Shown here: positions 38,246 to 49,425 of the stretch, piece after piece | Layout: each line of letters starts with the position of its first letter | Numbering within the stretch: position 1 is the stretch's first letter | From: Listeria cossartiae subsp. cossartiae | GTDB taxonomy: Bacteria; Bacillota; Bacilli; Lactobacillales; Listeriaceae | Direction of reading: 5' to 3' | Assembly: GCF_014224155.1 (NCBI RefSeq) | Contig: NZ_JAASUI010000004.1 | Coordinates: 62,001-126,000, forward strand | Length of the DNA: 64,000 nucleotides | Translations under genes and position numbers: made by a program | Notes under the pieces: generated by a model | Seen by the model: the letters and a program-made list of their open reading frames with translations, nothing else | The model's database searches: none | What the model was told of the DNA's origin: nothing

Positions 38246-38842
38246 ATGAACTTAATTCCAACAGTAATCGAACAAACTAGCCGCGGTGAACGTGCATATG
38301 ACATTTATTCCCGTTTATTAAAAGACAGAATTATTATGTTAGGATCTGCAATTGATGATAACGTGGCAAACTCTATCGTTTCTCAATTATTATTCCTAGA
38401 TGCACAAGATCCTGAAAAAGATATTTTCTTATATATCAATTCTCCAGGCGGAAGCATTTCAGCTGGTATGGCCATTTACGACACAATGAATTTCGTGAAA
38501 GCGGACGTTCAAACAATCGGTATGGGTATGGCTGCTTCAATGGGATCATTCCTATTAACAGCTGGCGCAAGCGGTAAACGTTTTGCCCTTCCAAACGCAG
38601 AAATCATGATTCACCAACCACTTGGCGGTGCTCAAGGTCAAGCAACTGAAATCGAAATTGCAGCTCGTCACATTTTAAAAATCAAAGAACGTATGAATAC
38701 CATTATGGCTGAAAAAACTGGTCAACCATATGAAGTCATTGCTCGTGATACAGATCGTGATAACTTCATGACTGCACAAGAAGCCAAAGATTACGGCTTA
38801 ATCGATGATATCGTTGTTAACAAATCTGGCTTAAAAGGTTAA
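38246..38842 (+). CDS. clpP: ATP-dependent Clp protease proteolytic subunit
   Basis: The 198-residue serine protease has [14 protein letters not shown] (catalytic Ser about 98), [13 protein letters not shown] (His about 123) and the Asp in [20 protein letters not shown] precedes the ATG at 38246; the open frame to 38189 is leader. With ClpX/ClpC/ClpE it degrades damaged and ssrA-tagged proteins, linking it functionally to ssrA/smpB in this window. Regulation by CtsR is read from the promoter. Confidence 0.98.
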   Translation: MNLIPTVIEQTSRGERAYDIYSRLLKDRIIMLGSAIDDNVANSIVSQLLFLDAQDPEKDIFLYINSPGGSISAGMAIYDTMNFVKADVQTIGMGMAASMGSFLLTAGASGKRFALPNAEIMIHQPLGGAQGQATEIEIAARHILKIKERMNTIMAEKTGQPYEVIARDTDRDNFMTAQEAKDYGLIDDIVVNKSGLKG

Positions 38843-38847
38843 TCAAT

Positions 38848-38884
38848 AAAAAGAGGTTTTGCGAAAATGCAAAACCTCTTTTTT
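38848..38884. terminator. Bidirectional terminator between clpP and the permease gene
   Basis: AAAAAGAGGTTTTGC and GCAAAACCTCTTTTTT form a long perfect stem with A and T tracts on either side, serving both convergent genes. Confidence 0.93.
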
Positions 38885-38890
38885 ATTACC

Positions 38891-40282
38891 TTATTTTATA
38901 CGAAGCGCTGAATGTCTTCTTCCGTAAAATACATATACTAAAATCCCTAGCACGAACCAAATACCAAACGCGATCCATGTTGTTTTAGATAAATTAAGCA
39001 TTAAATAAACACAAAGTAAAAAGGAAAGTGCTGGTACTACAGGATAAAATGGTGTTTTAAATCCTTTTTGGTTCAAGTCTGGGTTTCTTCGTAAAAAGAA
39101 AATCCCGATAGAAACCATTGCAAAGGCAAACAGTGTTCCAATATTAATTAATTGCGCTAAATCTTCCATTGGTACAGTAGAAGCAATCAGCCCCATCACT
39201 GTCGCAAAAATCATCGTATTTCTGACTGGTGTATCATTTTTGCTGATTTTTGAAAATGATTGAGGTAATAATCCGTCACGTCCCATTGCGAATAACAAAC
39301 GAGTACCGCCATAAGACATAACAAGCACAACGGTTGTCATCCCTACGATTGCACCAACTGAGAGCAACCCAGCAATCCAGTTTTGATTAATTGCTTGAAG
39401 TGCGAAGGCAACAGGTGCACTAACGCCAACTAAATCAGTGTAAGGTACAACGCCCGTAAGAACAGCTGAAAGTAAAATATAAAGCAATGTACAAACTGCT
39501 AGTGAAGCAATAATTCCGATTGGCATGTTTTTCTGCGGATTCTTCACTTCTTCTGCTGCACTTGAAACAGCATCAAAGCCGATATAGGCAAAGAATACAG
39601 TGGAAGCCCCAGTAATGACACCTTGTACACCAAATGGTAAGAACGGCGTCCAATTATCTGGTTTTACATAAAAAGCGCCTACCAAAATAAATAATACAAC
39701 AACTGCGATTTTAACTAAAACCATAATATTATTTACGCGCGTCGATTCACGAATTCCAAAGCTAAGTAAAATCCCAATTACCATAACAACAACAAATGCT
39801 AGTAAATCAAAATACGTTCCCGCACTTGGATCATAAGCTGATGAAATAACTTTTGGAATGTGCAAGTCAAATCCCGCTAGTAGGCTTTTCATATAAGAAG
39901 ACCAGCCGCTTGCGATTGCCGCTACAGCCAAGCCATATTCTAAAATAAGCGACCAACCTAAAATCCACGCCACTCCTTCACCAAATACATGATAACTATA
40001 CGTATAGGCGCTACCAGCAACTGGTAATTTAGAAGCAAACTCCGAATAACAAAGTGCCGCTAAACAGCAAGCAATTCCCGCAATAATAAATGAAATTATA
40101 ATTCCTGGTCCTGCAATGACAGAAGCTACCTGCCCTGGAAGAATAAATATCCCTCCCCCAACAACCGCCCCGACTCCAAGCATCGTTAAATCAAATGCTC
40201 CTAACGTTTTGTTCAAATGATGTTTGTCTGTCGCTGGGTTATGAAAACTCTTTTTTCTGAAAAAAGAATTAATTTTCGTCAT
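38891..40282 (-). CDS. APC-superfamily amino-acid permease
   Basis: The 463-residue protein has about 12 transmembrane helices and the APC/CAT signature at the N-terminus (GVGAVVGGGIFILPGQVA) plus ALCYSEFASKLPVAGSAYTY and AYIGFDAVSSAAEEVKNPQK. It resembles the YfnA/cationic amino-acid transporter group. The substrate cannot be fixed from sequence. AAGGAGG precedes the ATG. It is a single-gene unit between two terminators. Confidence 0.9.
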   Translation of the reverse strand: MTKINSFFRKKSFHNPATDKHHLNKTLGAFDLTMLGVGAVVGGGIFILPGQVASVIAGPGIIISFIIAGIACCLAALCYSEFASKLPVAGSAYTYSYHVFGEGVAWILGWSLILEYGLAVAAIASGWSSYMKSLLAGFDLHIPKVISSAYDPSAGTYFDLLAFVVVMVIGILLSFGIRESTRVNNIMVLVKIAVVVLFILVGAFYVKPDNWTPFLPFGVQGVITGASTVFFAYIGFDAVSSAAEEVKNPQKNMPIGIIASLAVCTLLYILLSAVLTGVVPYTDLVGVSAPVAFALQAINQNWIAGLLSVGAIVGMTTVVLVMSYGGTRLLFAMGRDGLLPQSFSKISKNDTPVRNTMIFATVMGLIASTVPMEDLAQLINIGTLFAFAMVSIGIFFLRRNPDLNQKGFKTPFYPVVPALSFLLCVYLMLNLSKTTWIAFGIWFVLGILVYVFYGRRHSALRIK

Positions 40283-40421
40283 AAAGATTCCTCCTTTTTT
40301 AATTCCAATTTTCAGTTAATTTATTTGTGTATGTTTAAACTAACTGGAAAACTATTATTCATGGTAACATAAACGAACTAAAAAATATACAACATTTGTA
40401 GATTTTTGTTTAAAAAAAGGC

Positions 40422-40461
40422 AAAAAAAGCTTGAAACCCTCAGAAAGGATTTCAAGCTTTT
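40422..40461. terminator. Terminator after namA
   Basis: AAAAAGCTTGAAA and TTTCAAGCTTTT form the stem; the minus strand continues into a T7 run. Confidence 0.88.
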
Positions 40462-40464
40462 CAG

Positions 40465-41481
40465 TTATTTCCAAGCTCGTGAATATTGTTTTGGTCCTTC
40501 AATCGTTTCGCCTAATTGTTTGGCTGCATCTTTGGCAAAATAAGGATTACGTAATAATTCACGACCGACGATAATTAAATCTGCTCGTTCGTTACATAAA
40601 ATTTCTTCCGCTTGCTCGCCTCGTGTAATAAGTCCGAGCGCCCCGGTCGCAATCCCCGCCCCACGACGAATCTCATCTGCAAAAGGAACTTGATAGCCCG
40701 GGAAAACTGGCGGAGCTACATTTACTAAGCCACCTGTACTAACATCAATTAGTTCCACGCCATCTGCTTTCATCCATTTAGCAAACGGAATGTGGTCTTC
40801 TAATTGCAAGCCACCATGTGCATAATCCGTTGCAGAAACCCGAACAATAATTGGGCCGTCCCATACTTCTTTTATTGCTTTGATAATATCGCTTAAAATT
40901 TTATAACGATTGCCAGCAGGTCCGCCGTAATTATCTTCACGACGATTCGTAATTGGTGATAAAAATTGATGAATCAAATAACCGTGCGCGGCGTGAATTT
41001 CAATAACATCAAAGCCAGCTTCTTTTGCGCGATAAGCGGCACGTTTAAAATCAGCCACGACTTCTTTAATCGCTTCTTTTGTCAGTTCTACTGGTTTGGC
41101 AGATTTTTCGTCAAAAGCAATCGCAGAAGGAGCTACAATTTCACCGGGTAAAACGGCTTTTCGCCCAGCGTGCGCTAATTGGATACCCGCTTTTGCGCCG
41201 TGATAATGAAGGCCATCGACTAATTTTTTTAAAGCTGGAACTTGTTCGTCATTCCATAACCCTAAATCAAACTCAGAAATGCGGCCGATTTCTTGAACCG
41301 CGGTTGCTTCTAAAATAACAAGTCCTGTACCGCCAGCTGCTCTAGAAACATAGTGTGCAAAATGAAAGTCTGTTGCAATCCCGTCTTTATTTTCTACTGA
41401 ATACATGCACATTGGTGACATAACAATTCTGTTTTTTAACGTTACATCTTTTAATTTATATTCTGAAAATAATTTTGACAT
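40465..41481 (-). CDS. namA: NADPH dehydrogenase NamA (old yellow enzyme, YqjM type)
   Basis: The 338-residue FMN enzyme starts at MSKLFSEYKLKDVTLKNRIV; an ATG 12 bp upstream abuts the ribosome site and is less likely. It has MSPMCMYS (Cys of the YqjM class), IQLAHAGRKA, the FMN/substrate pair in EIHAAHGYLIHQFLSP (His-x-x-His), RREDNYGG and IIVGRELLRNP. It reduces activated alkenes, quinones and nitro compounds, typically in oxidative or electrophile stress. Confidence 0.95.
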   Translation of the reverse strand: MSKLFSEYKLKDVTLKNRIVMSPMCMYSVENKDGIATDFHFAHYVSRAAGGTGLVILEATAVQEIGRISEFDLGLWNDEQVPALKKLVDGLHYHGAKAGIQLAHAGRKAVLPGEIVAPSAIAFDEKSAKPVELTKEAIKEVVADFKRAAYRAKEAGFDVIEIHAAHGYLIHQFLSPITNRREDNYGGPAGNRYKILSDIIKAIKEVWDGPIIVRVSATDYAHGGLQLEDHIPFAKWMKADGVELIDVSTGGLVNVAPPVFPGYQVPFADEIRRGAGIATGALGLITRGEQAEEILCNERADLIIVGRELLRNPYFAKDAAKQLGETIEGPKQYSRAWK

Positions 41482-41506
41482 TCTAATTCGCATCCTTTTC
41501 TTTTAA

Positions 41507-42478
41507 TTAACTATTACTGATTTTGAGTCCGACTTGCGCTGGTGTTTCTCCGCTTCTAAGGCGTTCTGCAATCTGATCTAGTTTTCGGAGACGATGATTA
41601 ATACCTGATTTACTTACTTGCCCAGTTGTTAGCATTTCGCCTAGCTCTTTCAGCGTCACATCTTCATTGGCTATCCGAAGTGCCGCAATCTCGCGCAATC
41701 GTTCTGGTAAAGCTTCTAAACCAACTGTTGATTGGATATATTTAATATTATCGATTTGCCTAACTGCCGCATTAATAGTCTTGTTGAGATTCGCTGTTTC
41801 ACAGTTCACTAGCCTATTCACCGAATTCCGCATATCGCGCATAATCCGAACATCCTCAAAATGAAGAAGTGCGCTAGTCGCCCCAATAATACTCAAGAAT
41901 TCCGTTATTTTTTCTGCTTCTTTCAAATAGGTAATAAAACCATTTTTCCGTTCAAGTGTCCGCGCATTGAGGTCAAATTGGTTCATTAAAGCGCAAATCG
42001 CCTCATTATGCTCCTCATAAACAGAGAAAATTTCTAAATGATAAGAAGAAGTTTCCGGATTATTAACTGATCCACTTGCCAAAAAGGCTCCGCGCAAATA
42101 GGCACGTTTGGCGCTTCTCTTCTTAACAAATCCCCTATCAATCGATTTCGTAAACGTCATTGGAGGCTCAAGAATTCGTAAATCTTCCAAAATCCCCCGT
42201 GTGCCAGCTTTCAAACGAACGATATATACATTATTTTTTTTCAGCTTCATTTTGCGACGTACAAGAAGTTCAATTGGCACTTCATATAAATCTTTCAGTA
42301 ATTGATACATTCGTCTAGCTATAGCCGCATTCTCGGTTTGGACATCCATTATCACTAATTGATTTGAAAACGAGATGGCGCCATTCATTCGAATAAAAGC
42401 TGCGAGTTCCACTTTTGCATCGCTATCACTTACGTCCATATGGGTTAATTCTTTCTTCGTTTCCGATGCAAATGACAT
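41507..42478 (-). CDS. whiA: DNA-binding protein WhiA
   Basis: The 323-residue protein has the WhiA N-domain and LAGLIDADG-like domain ([33 protein letters not shown]) and a C-terminal HTH ([40 protein letters not shown]). In Firmicutes it influences division and chromosome segregation. It ends the rapZ-yvcK-whiA cluster, 8 bp after yvcK. Confidence 0.97.
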   Translation of the reverse strand: MSFASETKKELTHMDVSDSDAKVELAAFIRMNGAISFSNQLVIMDVQTENAAIARRMYQLLKDLYEVPIELLVRRKMKLKKNNVYIVRLKAGTRGILEDLRILEPPMTFTKSIDRGFVKKRSAKRAYLRGAFLASGSVNNPETSSYHLEIFSVYEEHNEAICALMNQFDLNARTLERKNGFITYLKEAEKITEFLSIIGATSALLHFEDVRIMRDMRNSVNRLVNCETANLNKTINAAVRQIDNIKYIQSTVGLEALPERLREIAALRIANEDVTLKELGEMLTTGQVSKSGINHRLRKLDQIAERLRSGETPAQVGLKISNS

Positions 42479-42485
42479 GGCTTAC

Positions 42486-43454
42486 TCACTCCTTTTCGTT
42501 ATTTTGGTCAGGTAACATTGCTAAAAGCGCATCTGCCACCTTTTCAGCAGCATGGCGCACAAGGCCATCCTCTGTAGAAAGAAAATCTTGATAAATTGCT
42601 TCCACACCAAGCTCTTCCATTCCTTTGGCGTTATGCTCTACTTGCGCAACATCCTCTGGGAATAATAGCTCTTTTGGAACTGTGGTCGTATTAATCAACG
42701 TTTTGTCGATAAATGATTTCCCCACATGCTCATGGATAACTTTAATATGATCCGCATCTGAGAAAAAGTCGGTTTCGCCAATTTGCGTTAAAATATTGGT
42801 AATATAAACTTTCGGAGCCTTACTTGCTATGATTTCATCGGCTAATTCCGTAAGTAATAAATTTGGTAAAATACTCGTGTATAAACTTCCCGGACCAATT
42901 ACAATCAAATCAGCTTCTTTCACTGCTTCGACTGCTGTCGGATACGGTTTTACATTTTCTGGTTCAATGTAGACACGATTAATATGCTTCCCTTGTAACG
43001 GGATAAGCGACTCGCCATGCACAATAGAACCATCTTCCATTTCGGCATTTAAAATAAGCGGTTGATCTGTTGCCGGAATAACTTTACCGCGAATTTTCAG
43101 CACTGTAGCCAGAACATTAATCGCATCAACATAACTATCATTCAATTGCGATAAAGCCGTTAAAATTAGATTTCCAATAACATGCCCGGATAAATCGCCA
43201 TCTACCGCAAAACGATATTGAAATAAATCCACAACTCGTGGATCGACATTGGATAACGCCAGCATCACGTTGCGAATATCCCCCGGTGGAAGCACATCCA
43301 TTTGCTCACGGATTTTACCAGAACTACCACCATCGTCCGCTACAGTCACAATCGCCGTTAAATGAATATCTTTCTTTTTAAGGCCTTTTAAAATGACTGG
43401 AAGACCTGTTCCGCCACCGATTACGACTACTTTAGGTTTCGTTTCCTTTTTCAT
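42486..43454 (-). CDS. yvcK: YvcK/GlmR family (gluconeogenesis factor)
   Basis: The 322-residue CofD-like Rossmann protein has VVIGGGTGLPVILKGLKKK, VTVADDGGSSGKIREQ, LPPGDIRNVMLALSN and VIGPGSLYTSILPNLL. It binds UDP-GlcNAc and supports cell-wall precursor flux (GlmR in Bacillus), and in Listeria YvcK is linked to cell-wall homeostasis. It starts one base after the rapZ stop. Confidence 0.97.
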   Translation of the reverse strand: MKKETKPKVVVIGGGTGLPVILKGLKKKDIHLTAIVTVADDGGSSGKIREQMDVLPPGDIRNVMLALSNVDPRVVDLFQYRFAVDGDLSGHVIGNLILTALSQLNDSYVDAINVLATVLKIRGKVIPATDQPLILNAEMEDGSIVHGESLIPLQGKHINRVYIEPENVKPYPTAVEAVKEADLIVIGPGSLYTSILPNLLLTELADEIIASKAPKVYITNILTQIGETDFFSDADHIKVIHEHVGKSFIDKTLINTTTVPKELLFPEDVAQVEHNAKGMEELGVEAIYQDFLSTEDGLVRHAAEKVADALLAMLPDQNNEKE

Positions 43455-43455
43455 A

Positions 43456-44331
43456 TTAACGACCCTTTCTACGTTTCATATCTCGGTGTGAAATCGTTGT
43501 CTCATATTTTTGTTGGATTGCTTTACCAACGAACTCGGTTAAAGCTACAGAACGATGCTGTCCTCCTGTGCACCCAATGGCAATGACTAACTGCGTCTTC
43601 CCTTCTCGTTTGTAAAAAGGAAGTGTAAACATTAATAAATCGACTAATTTATCTAAAAAGGTTTGCGTTTCCGGCCATTTCATCACATATTCATAAACGT
43701 CCTCATCAAGCCCTGTCAGCGGACGCATTTTGTCGATATAGTGTGGATTCGGTAAAAAGCGCACATCAAATACTAAGTCTGCATCAATCGGAATCCCATA
43801 TTTGAAACCAAACGACATCAATTGCACATTGAATACATCTTTATCTTCGGTTTGAAATTCATTATTAATTCGTTCGCGTAACTCGCGTGGTGCCATATTC
43901 GACGTATTAATAACTAGTTGCGAGCGCCCTTTTAAATCACTAAGCAGTTCGCGCTCTGCATTAATCCCATCAAGCACTGAACCATTCGGCTCTAGTGGAT
44001 GGTGACGGCGTGTTTCCTTATAACGCGAAACAAGCACCTTATCATCAGCCTCTAAAAAGAGGATTTTCGTTGTTATAAAATTGGTATTATCTAATTCATC
44101 AAGCGCAGGTTCAATCGAATCGAAAAACTCTCGTCCGCGAAGATCCATTACGAGCGCGATTTTATCCATTTTGTCGCTTTCTTTCATTAGCTCCCAGAAT
44201 TTCGGAAGTAAACTTGGTGGTAAATTATCTACACAAAAATAACCGAGATCTTCTAAAGACTGCATTGCAACTGTTTTTCCTGCCCCAGACATCCCAGTAA
44301 TGATTACTAATTTTAATTGTTTAGAAGCCAT
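43456..44331 (-). CDS. rapZ: RNase adapter / nucleotide-binding protein RapZ (YvcJ)
   Basis: The 291-residue protein begins [20 protein letters not shown] (Walker A about 13-20), with [35 protein letters not shown] and the C-terminal [13 protein letters not shown] just before the ATG at 44331 decides against the longer frame to 44352. The family has GTPase/ATPase activity; in enteric bacteria it controls glmS through RNase E, a role not expected to carry over directly. Confidence 0.96.
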   Translation of the reverse strand: MASKQLKLVIITGMSGAGKTVAMQSLEDLGYFCVDNLPPSLLPKFWELMKESDKMDKIALVMDLRGREFFDSIEPALDELDNTNFITTKILFLEADDKVLVSRYKETRRHHPLEPNGSVLDGINAERELLSDLKGRSQLVINTSNMAPRELRERINNEFQTEDKDVFNVQLMSFGFKYGIPIDADLVFDVRFLPNPHYIDKMRPLTGLDEDVYEYVMKWPETQTFLDKLVDLLMFTLPFYKREGKTQLVIAIGCTGGQHRSVALTEFVGKAIQQKYETTISHRDMKRRKGR

Positions 44332-44391
44332 ATCTGCCTCATCCTTTCGCACAAATAATATCTACCTTCCATTTTAGCATACTTCTCACTA

Positions 44392-44434
44392 GAAAATCCC
44401 GGAAAAGTCTCTAAATAGAGTTTCCGGGATTTTT
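44392..44434. terminator. Terminator after pgcA
   Basis: AAAATCCCGGAAA and TTTCCGGGATTTTT form a 13-bp stem between pgcA and rapZ, followed by T-rich sequence on the minus strand. Confidence 0.88.
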
Positions 44435-44438
44435 CTTT

Positions 44439-46169
44439 TTAAGCTTCGATATGTTGCATCAAATCAGCTTTTACTTTTTCTAATTTTGCGGTACTTTCTT
44501 CCTTACTCTCACCGCGAATGCTAAAGTAGAATTTGATTTTCGGTTCTGTGCCTGATGGGCGTAAGCAGAACCACGAACCATCTTCAAAATAACATTTAAT
44601 GACATCCGCTGTTGGTAAATGAATCACTTCGGTTTTCCCTGTTGCAATCCAAGTTGTTTCGCTTCTTAAATAATCTTCCGCCCGTTCCACTACAAATCCG
44701 CCCATACTCGTTGGCAGTTGTTCGCGGAAGCTACTAGTAATTTCTTTGATGCGCTCGGAGCCATCTTTTCCGCTTAAAGTGAGTGAAACGAGATCTTCAT
44801 TATAATAACCAAATTCAGCATAAATTTGATCTAAATCTTCCAGTAAAGTTCTACCTTCTACTTTGCTAACAAGCGCCACTTCAGCAATCGCAAGGACCGC
44901 TTGAATCGCATCTTTATCACGTGTAAACGGCTTAACCATGTAACCATTACTTTCTTCATAACCAAATTCAAACGTATGCTTACCAGTTTCTTCAAAATGC
45001 TTAATTTGTTCCGCGATAAATTTGAAACCAGTTAAAACTTCAATCATTTCAGCGCCGTAATGCTTCGCGATTTCCGTCCCAAGATTACTCGTTACAATCG
45101 ATTTCAATACCGCCGCATTGGCTGGCAACTCATTTTGCGCTTTCTTTTGTTTCAATAAATAATGTAAAATAATCGCACCAATTTGGTTTCCAGATAAAAC
45201 TTCGTATTTCCCGTCCGCATTACGAACTGCCACGCCTAAACGGTCAGCATCCGGATCGGTTCCTACTAAAATATCGCCGCCAAACTTTTTACCATATTCA
45301 ATCGCTAGTAAAAATGCTTCCCGATTTTCCGGATTAGGCGATTTTACCGTCCCAAAATCAGGATCATTCACAAATTGCTCATCTACCTTAACAATATTTG
45401 TGAAGCCAACACTTTCAAGCGCAGGCACGCCAAGAATTCCGCCAGTACCATGAAGCGGCGTGAAAACAATTTTCAAATCCTCGCCACGTTCTTGAACAAG
45501 CGCTTTATTTACAATCACTTCTTTTAATTTTTCCAAATAAGGACGATCGACTTTTTCGCTAATTACTTCAAGTAAGCCATTTTCGATTAATACTTCTTGA
45601 TTCGCCACTTCTACCGAAAAAATATCTTCTACTGCATTTATGTACTCAATAACCGCACTCGCGCCAGTTGGAGGCATTTGCCCGCCATCTTCACCGTAAA
45701 TTTTATAGCCATTGTATTCTGGCGGATTATGACTAGCTGTAATAACGATCCCGCCAAACGCATTTAAATGACGCACAGCAAAAGAAAGTTCCGGCGTTGG
45801 TCGAAGTGCATCAAACACATAACTTTTCACACCATGATGACCTAAAACTGCTGCCGATTCAAAAGCAAATTCGCGTGACATATGACGAGGATCATACGCA
45901 ATAACAATCCCACGCTTCTTCGCCTCTTCGCCGTTTTCAGCCACAAATTGCGCCAAACCTAGTGATGCTTTACGAATAGTATAGATGTTCATACGGTTCG
46001 TTCCAGCGCCTAACACACCACGCATTCCCGCCGTTCCAAATTCCATATTCCGATAAAAACTATCTTCCAGTTCCTTCTCATTCGCTTCCATCTTCGTCAA
46101 TTGCTGTCTTAATGCACTATCCAGTTCTTCATTCGAAACCCACTTCTGATATTCTTCCTGCCAATTCAT
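44439..46169 (-). CDS. pgcA: Alpha-phosphoglucomutase / phosphomannomutase family
   Basis: The 576-residue protein shows the phosphoserine loop TASHNPPEYNGYKIYGEDGG, the Mg loop GTDPDADRLGVAV, the sugar-binding loop GYEESNGYM and the phosphate-binding RPSGTEPKIKFY. It interconverts glucose-6- and glucose-1-phosphate, feeding UDP-glucose for teichoic acid and galactose metabolism. It is grouped with galM and galE in the same direction (41-bp and 15-bp gaps), together forming a hexose-interconversion unit. Confidence 0.95.
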   Translation of the reverse strand: MNWQEEYQKWVSNEELDSALRQQLTKMEANEKELEDSFYRNMEFGTAGMRGVLGAGTNRMNIYTIRKASLGLAQFVAENGEEAKKRGIVIAYDPRHMSREFAFESAAVLGHHGVKSYVFDALRPTPELSFAVRHLNAFGGIVITASHNPPEYNGYKIYGEDGGQMPPTGASAVIEYINAVEDIFSVEVANQEVLIENGLLEVISEKVDRPYLEKLKEVIVNKALVQERGEDLKIVFTPLHGTGGILGVPALESVGFTNIVKVDEQFVNDPDFGTVKSPNPENREAFLLAIEYGKKFGGDILVGTDPDADRLGVAVRNADGKYEVLSGNQIGAIILHYLLKQKKAQNELPANAAVLKSIVTSNLGTEIAKHYGAEMIEVLTGFKFIAEQIKHFEETGKHTFEFGYEESNGYMVKPFTRDKDAIQAVLAIAEVALVSKVEGRTLLEDLDQIYAEFGYYNEDLVSLTLSGKDGSERIKEITSSFREQLPTSMGGFVVERAEDYLRSETTWIATGKTEVIHLPTADVIKCYFEDGSWFCLRPSGTEPKIKFYFSIRGESKEESTAKLEKVKADLMQHIEA

Positions 46170-46210
46170 TCCCTACACTCCTTCGTTGAAAACTACTTTC
46201 TTATAATATC

Positions 46211-47272
46211 TCAGCTCTCCACCGTAAAGCGAAAAGCTGTCCTAGATGTAAAAGGTTTTTCTGGTCTTAGCACGATGTCACCAAATCCGTCGTGATTAAT
46301 CGCATCCACCAAGCCTTGCGTTTCCATTGTAATACCAGCATATTTTGGCACAGCTTGCCCCTCCATTTCAAAAGAGCCATCCAAACTATTAGCCGTATAA
46401 ACTAAAACCGCATCACACATCGTTTCCATTTCCAAACGGCGCCCTGACACCGGGTCAAACAAAACCGCATCCGGACAACCATTTTCATGTTTTAAAATAA
46501 ATGCATGATCAAGCCCAGTGCCAACTAATTTCACTTGCGCATCATCACTTTGAGTAATTTCAGCTATTTCACGCCCCGCTCGTAAATCAAAAATACTATC
46601 CTCAACTAACCGAATTTCCCCAATCGGAAGGGACGCTTCATCAATCGGCAAAAAGGCATCGCTATTCACCCAAAGTTGCTGTTGTAAAACTGTGGCTCCA
46701 ACTTCTCCGTTCAAGTTAAAATAAATATGATTGCTCGGATTATAAATAGTCGGCTGATCCGTTTTTGCTTCATAATTAATCAGCCATTCATTCTTATTAT
46801 TTAGCGTATAAGTCATTTTGGCATCAATGTTCCCCGGATAGCCATTTTCCCCATCCGCCCAGCAATATTCAAAAGTCATCACAAGCTGATCCAACTCTTC
46901 TTCCACAGAAACATCCCAAAGCTTCTTACTAAAATTAAGTTTACCACCGTGACGATGGTTAGCCCCTTCATTTTGAGTCAGCTGAAATTGTTTCCCGTCC
47001 AGACTAAATTGGCCTTTACTAATGCGACCAGCAACCGGACCAAGCGTCGCACCGAAATACGGAGAGTGCGCCAAATAATCATCTAAATTCGTAAATCCAA
47101 GACTAATATTCGCAAACTCACCAAATTTATCTTTTGTTTCAAGGGAAGTAACAATCGCGCCGTAATTCAACACGCTCATTCGCATCCCGTAGTCATTTAC
47201 TAGTGTCCACTGCCAGACTGTTTCTCCCTCAAACTCACCAAAATATTCCTTTATTACTTCGATGAAAATCAC
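46211..47272 (-). CDS. galM: Aldose 1-epimerase (galactose mutarotase)
   Basis: The 353-residue protein has the GalM motifs NYGAIVTSLETKDKFGE, NHRHGGKL (catalytic His), NPSNHIYFNLNGEVG (second His) and the Glu in GITMETQGLVDAIN. It interconverts alpha and beta anomers of hexoses. The start is probably GTG at 47272; AAGGA lies close to it, so the exact start is uncertain by a few codons. Confidence 0.93.
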   Translation of the reverse strand: MIFIEVIKEYFGEFEGETVWQWTLVNDYGMRMSVLNYGAIVTSLETKDKFGEFANISLGFTNLDDYLAHSPYFGATLGPVAGRISKGQFSLDGKQFQLTQNEGANHRHGGKLNFSKKLWDVSVEEELDQLVMTFEYCWADGENGYPGNIDAKMTYTLNNKNEWLINYEAKTDQPTIYNPSNHIYFNLNGEVGATVLQQQLWVNSDAFLPIDEASLPIGEIRLVEDSIFDLRAGREIAEITQSDDAQVKLVGTGLDHAFILKHENGCPDAVLFDPVSGRRLEMETMCDAVLVYTANSLDGSFEMEGQAVPKYAGITMETQGLVDAINHDGFGDIVLRPEKPFTSRTAFRFTVES

Positions 47273-47287
47273 ATTCCTTCATAGTTA

Positions 47288-48271
47288 TTAATAGCCATTT
47301 GGATGAGATACATGCCATTTCCAAGCAGTTGCGATAATATCTTTTACGTCTGTATACGTCGGCTCCCAACCAAGAATTTCACGCGCTTTGTCACTAGAAG
47401 CAATTAATGTTCCCGGATCGCCCGCACGACGCGGTACAACCTCAGCTGGAATTTCTTTTCCTGTTACAACACGAGCTGCTTCAAGCATTTCTTTCACGGA
47501 AAATCCGTTGCTACTGCCAAGGTTGAAAACATTACTTTCTCCACCATTTTTCAAATATTCTAGCGCTCTAATATGCGCATCAATTAAATCTTCTACTTGG
47601 ACATAATCGCGGATACAAGTACCATCCGGCGTATTATAATCATCCCCATAAATCGCTAATTTTTCGCGTTGACCAAGTGCAACCTGTAAAATGATTGGCA
47701 CTAGATGCGATTCCGGCTTATGATCCTCACCAATCGAACCATCCGCTTTCGCCCCAGCCACATTGAAATAACGTAGCGCAACAAATTTCATATCATATGC
47801 TTTATCGCACCATTTCATCATTTTTTCCATAATTAGCTTTGTTTCACCATAAGTGCTTTCCGGATTTGTCGGCATGTCTTCTGTAATCGGCACACGTTCA
47901 GGCTCGCCGTATGTAGCCGCACTCGAAGAAAAGACAATATGCTTCACACCAAATTGCTCCATCACTTCTAAAACAATTTGCGTACCGTAAACGTTATTAT
48001 TTAAATAAGCTAATGGTACTTCCATCGATTCTCCCACAAGCGAACTAGCAGCAAAATGAATCACACCATCGACCGTTTCTTTTTCAAAAACCGAACTTAA
48101 AAACGCCTTATCGCGAATATCCCCTTCATAAAATTTTGCCTTTTTATGAATAGATTCTTTATGTCCAGTTCTTAAATTATCAATAACCACTACTTCATAT
48201 CCGCGAGTAATTAACTCATCCACTGCATGCGAGCCGATATAACCTGCTCCACCAAGTACAACAATACTCAT
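47288..48271 (-). CDS. galE: UDP-glucose 4-epimerase
   Basis: The 327-residue SDR enzyme has the NAD motif [27 protein letters not shown], the catalytic S-S-A and YxxxK ([19 protein letters not shown]), [15 protein letters not shown] and [20 protein letters not shown]. It interconverts UDP-glucose and UDP-galactose, here likely for cell-wall glycosylation since no gal operon is adjacent. Confidence 0.96.
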   Translation of the reverse strand: MSIVVLGGAGYIGSHAVDELITRGYEVVVIDNLRTGHKESIHKKAKFYEGDIRDKAFLSSVFEKETVDGVIHFAASSLVGESMEVPLAYLNNNVYGTQIVLEVMEQFGVKHIVFSSSAATYGEPERVPITEDMPTNPESTYGETKLIMEKMMKWCDKAYDMKFVALRYFNVAGAKADGSIGEDHKPESHLVPIILQVALGQREKLAIYGDDYNTPDGTCIRDYVQVEDLIDAHIRALEYLKNGGESNVFNLGSSNGFSVKEMLEAARVVTGKEIPAEVVPRRAGDPGTLIASSDKAREILGWEPTYTDVKDIIATAWKWHVSHPNGY

Positions 48272-48335
48272 TACTTATCTCTCCTAACGATAGTCTTTGT
48301 CTTCCATTTTACACTACTCAAGCCCATGTAGTCAC

Positions 48336-48374
48336 GCAAAAATGGGTCCAAGATAAATAATCTTAGACCCATTT
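48336..48374. terminator. Terminator after trxB
   Basis: AAATGGGTCCAAGAT and TCTTAGACCCATTT pair, with T-rich sequence on the minus strand side. Confidence 0.85.
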
Positions 48375-48387
48375 ACGTTTTTTCCAA

Positions 48388-49365
<978 letters not shown>

Positions 49366-49425
49366 TTATGTGTATACAATAGTTAGCCTAAATTAATCCT
49401 AATACGGAATAGCAAAAAGGTCTAT

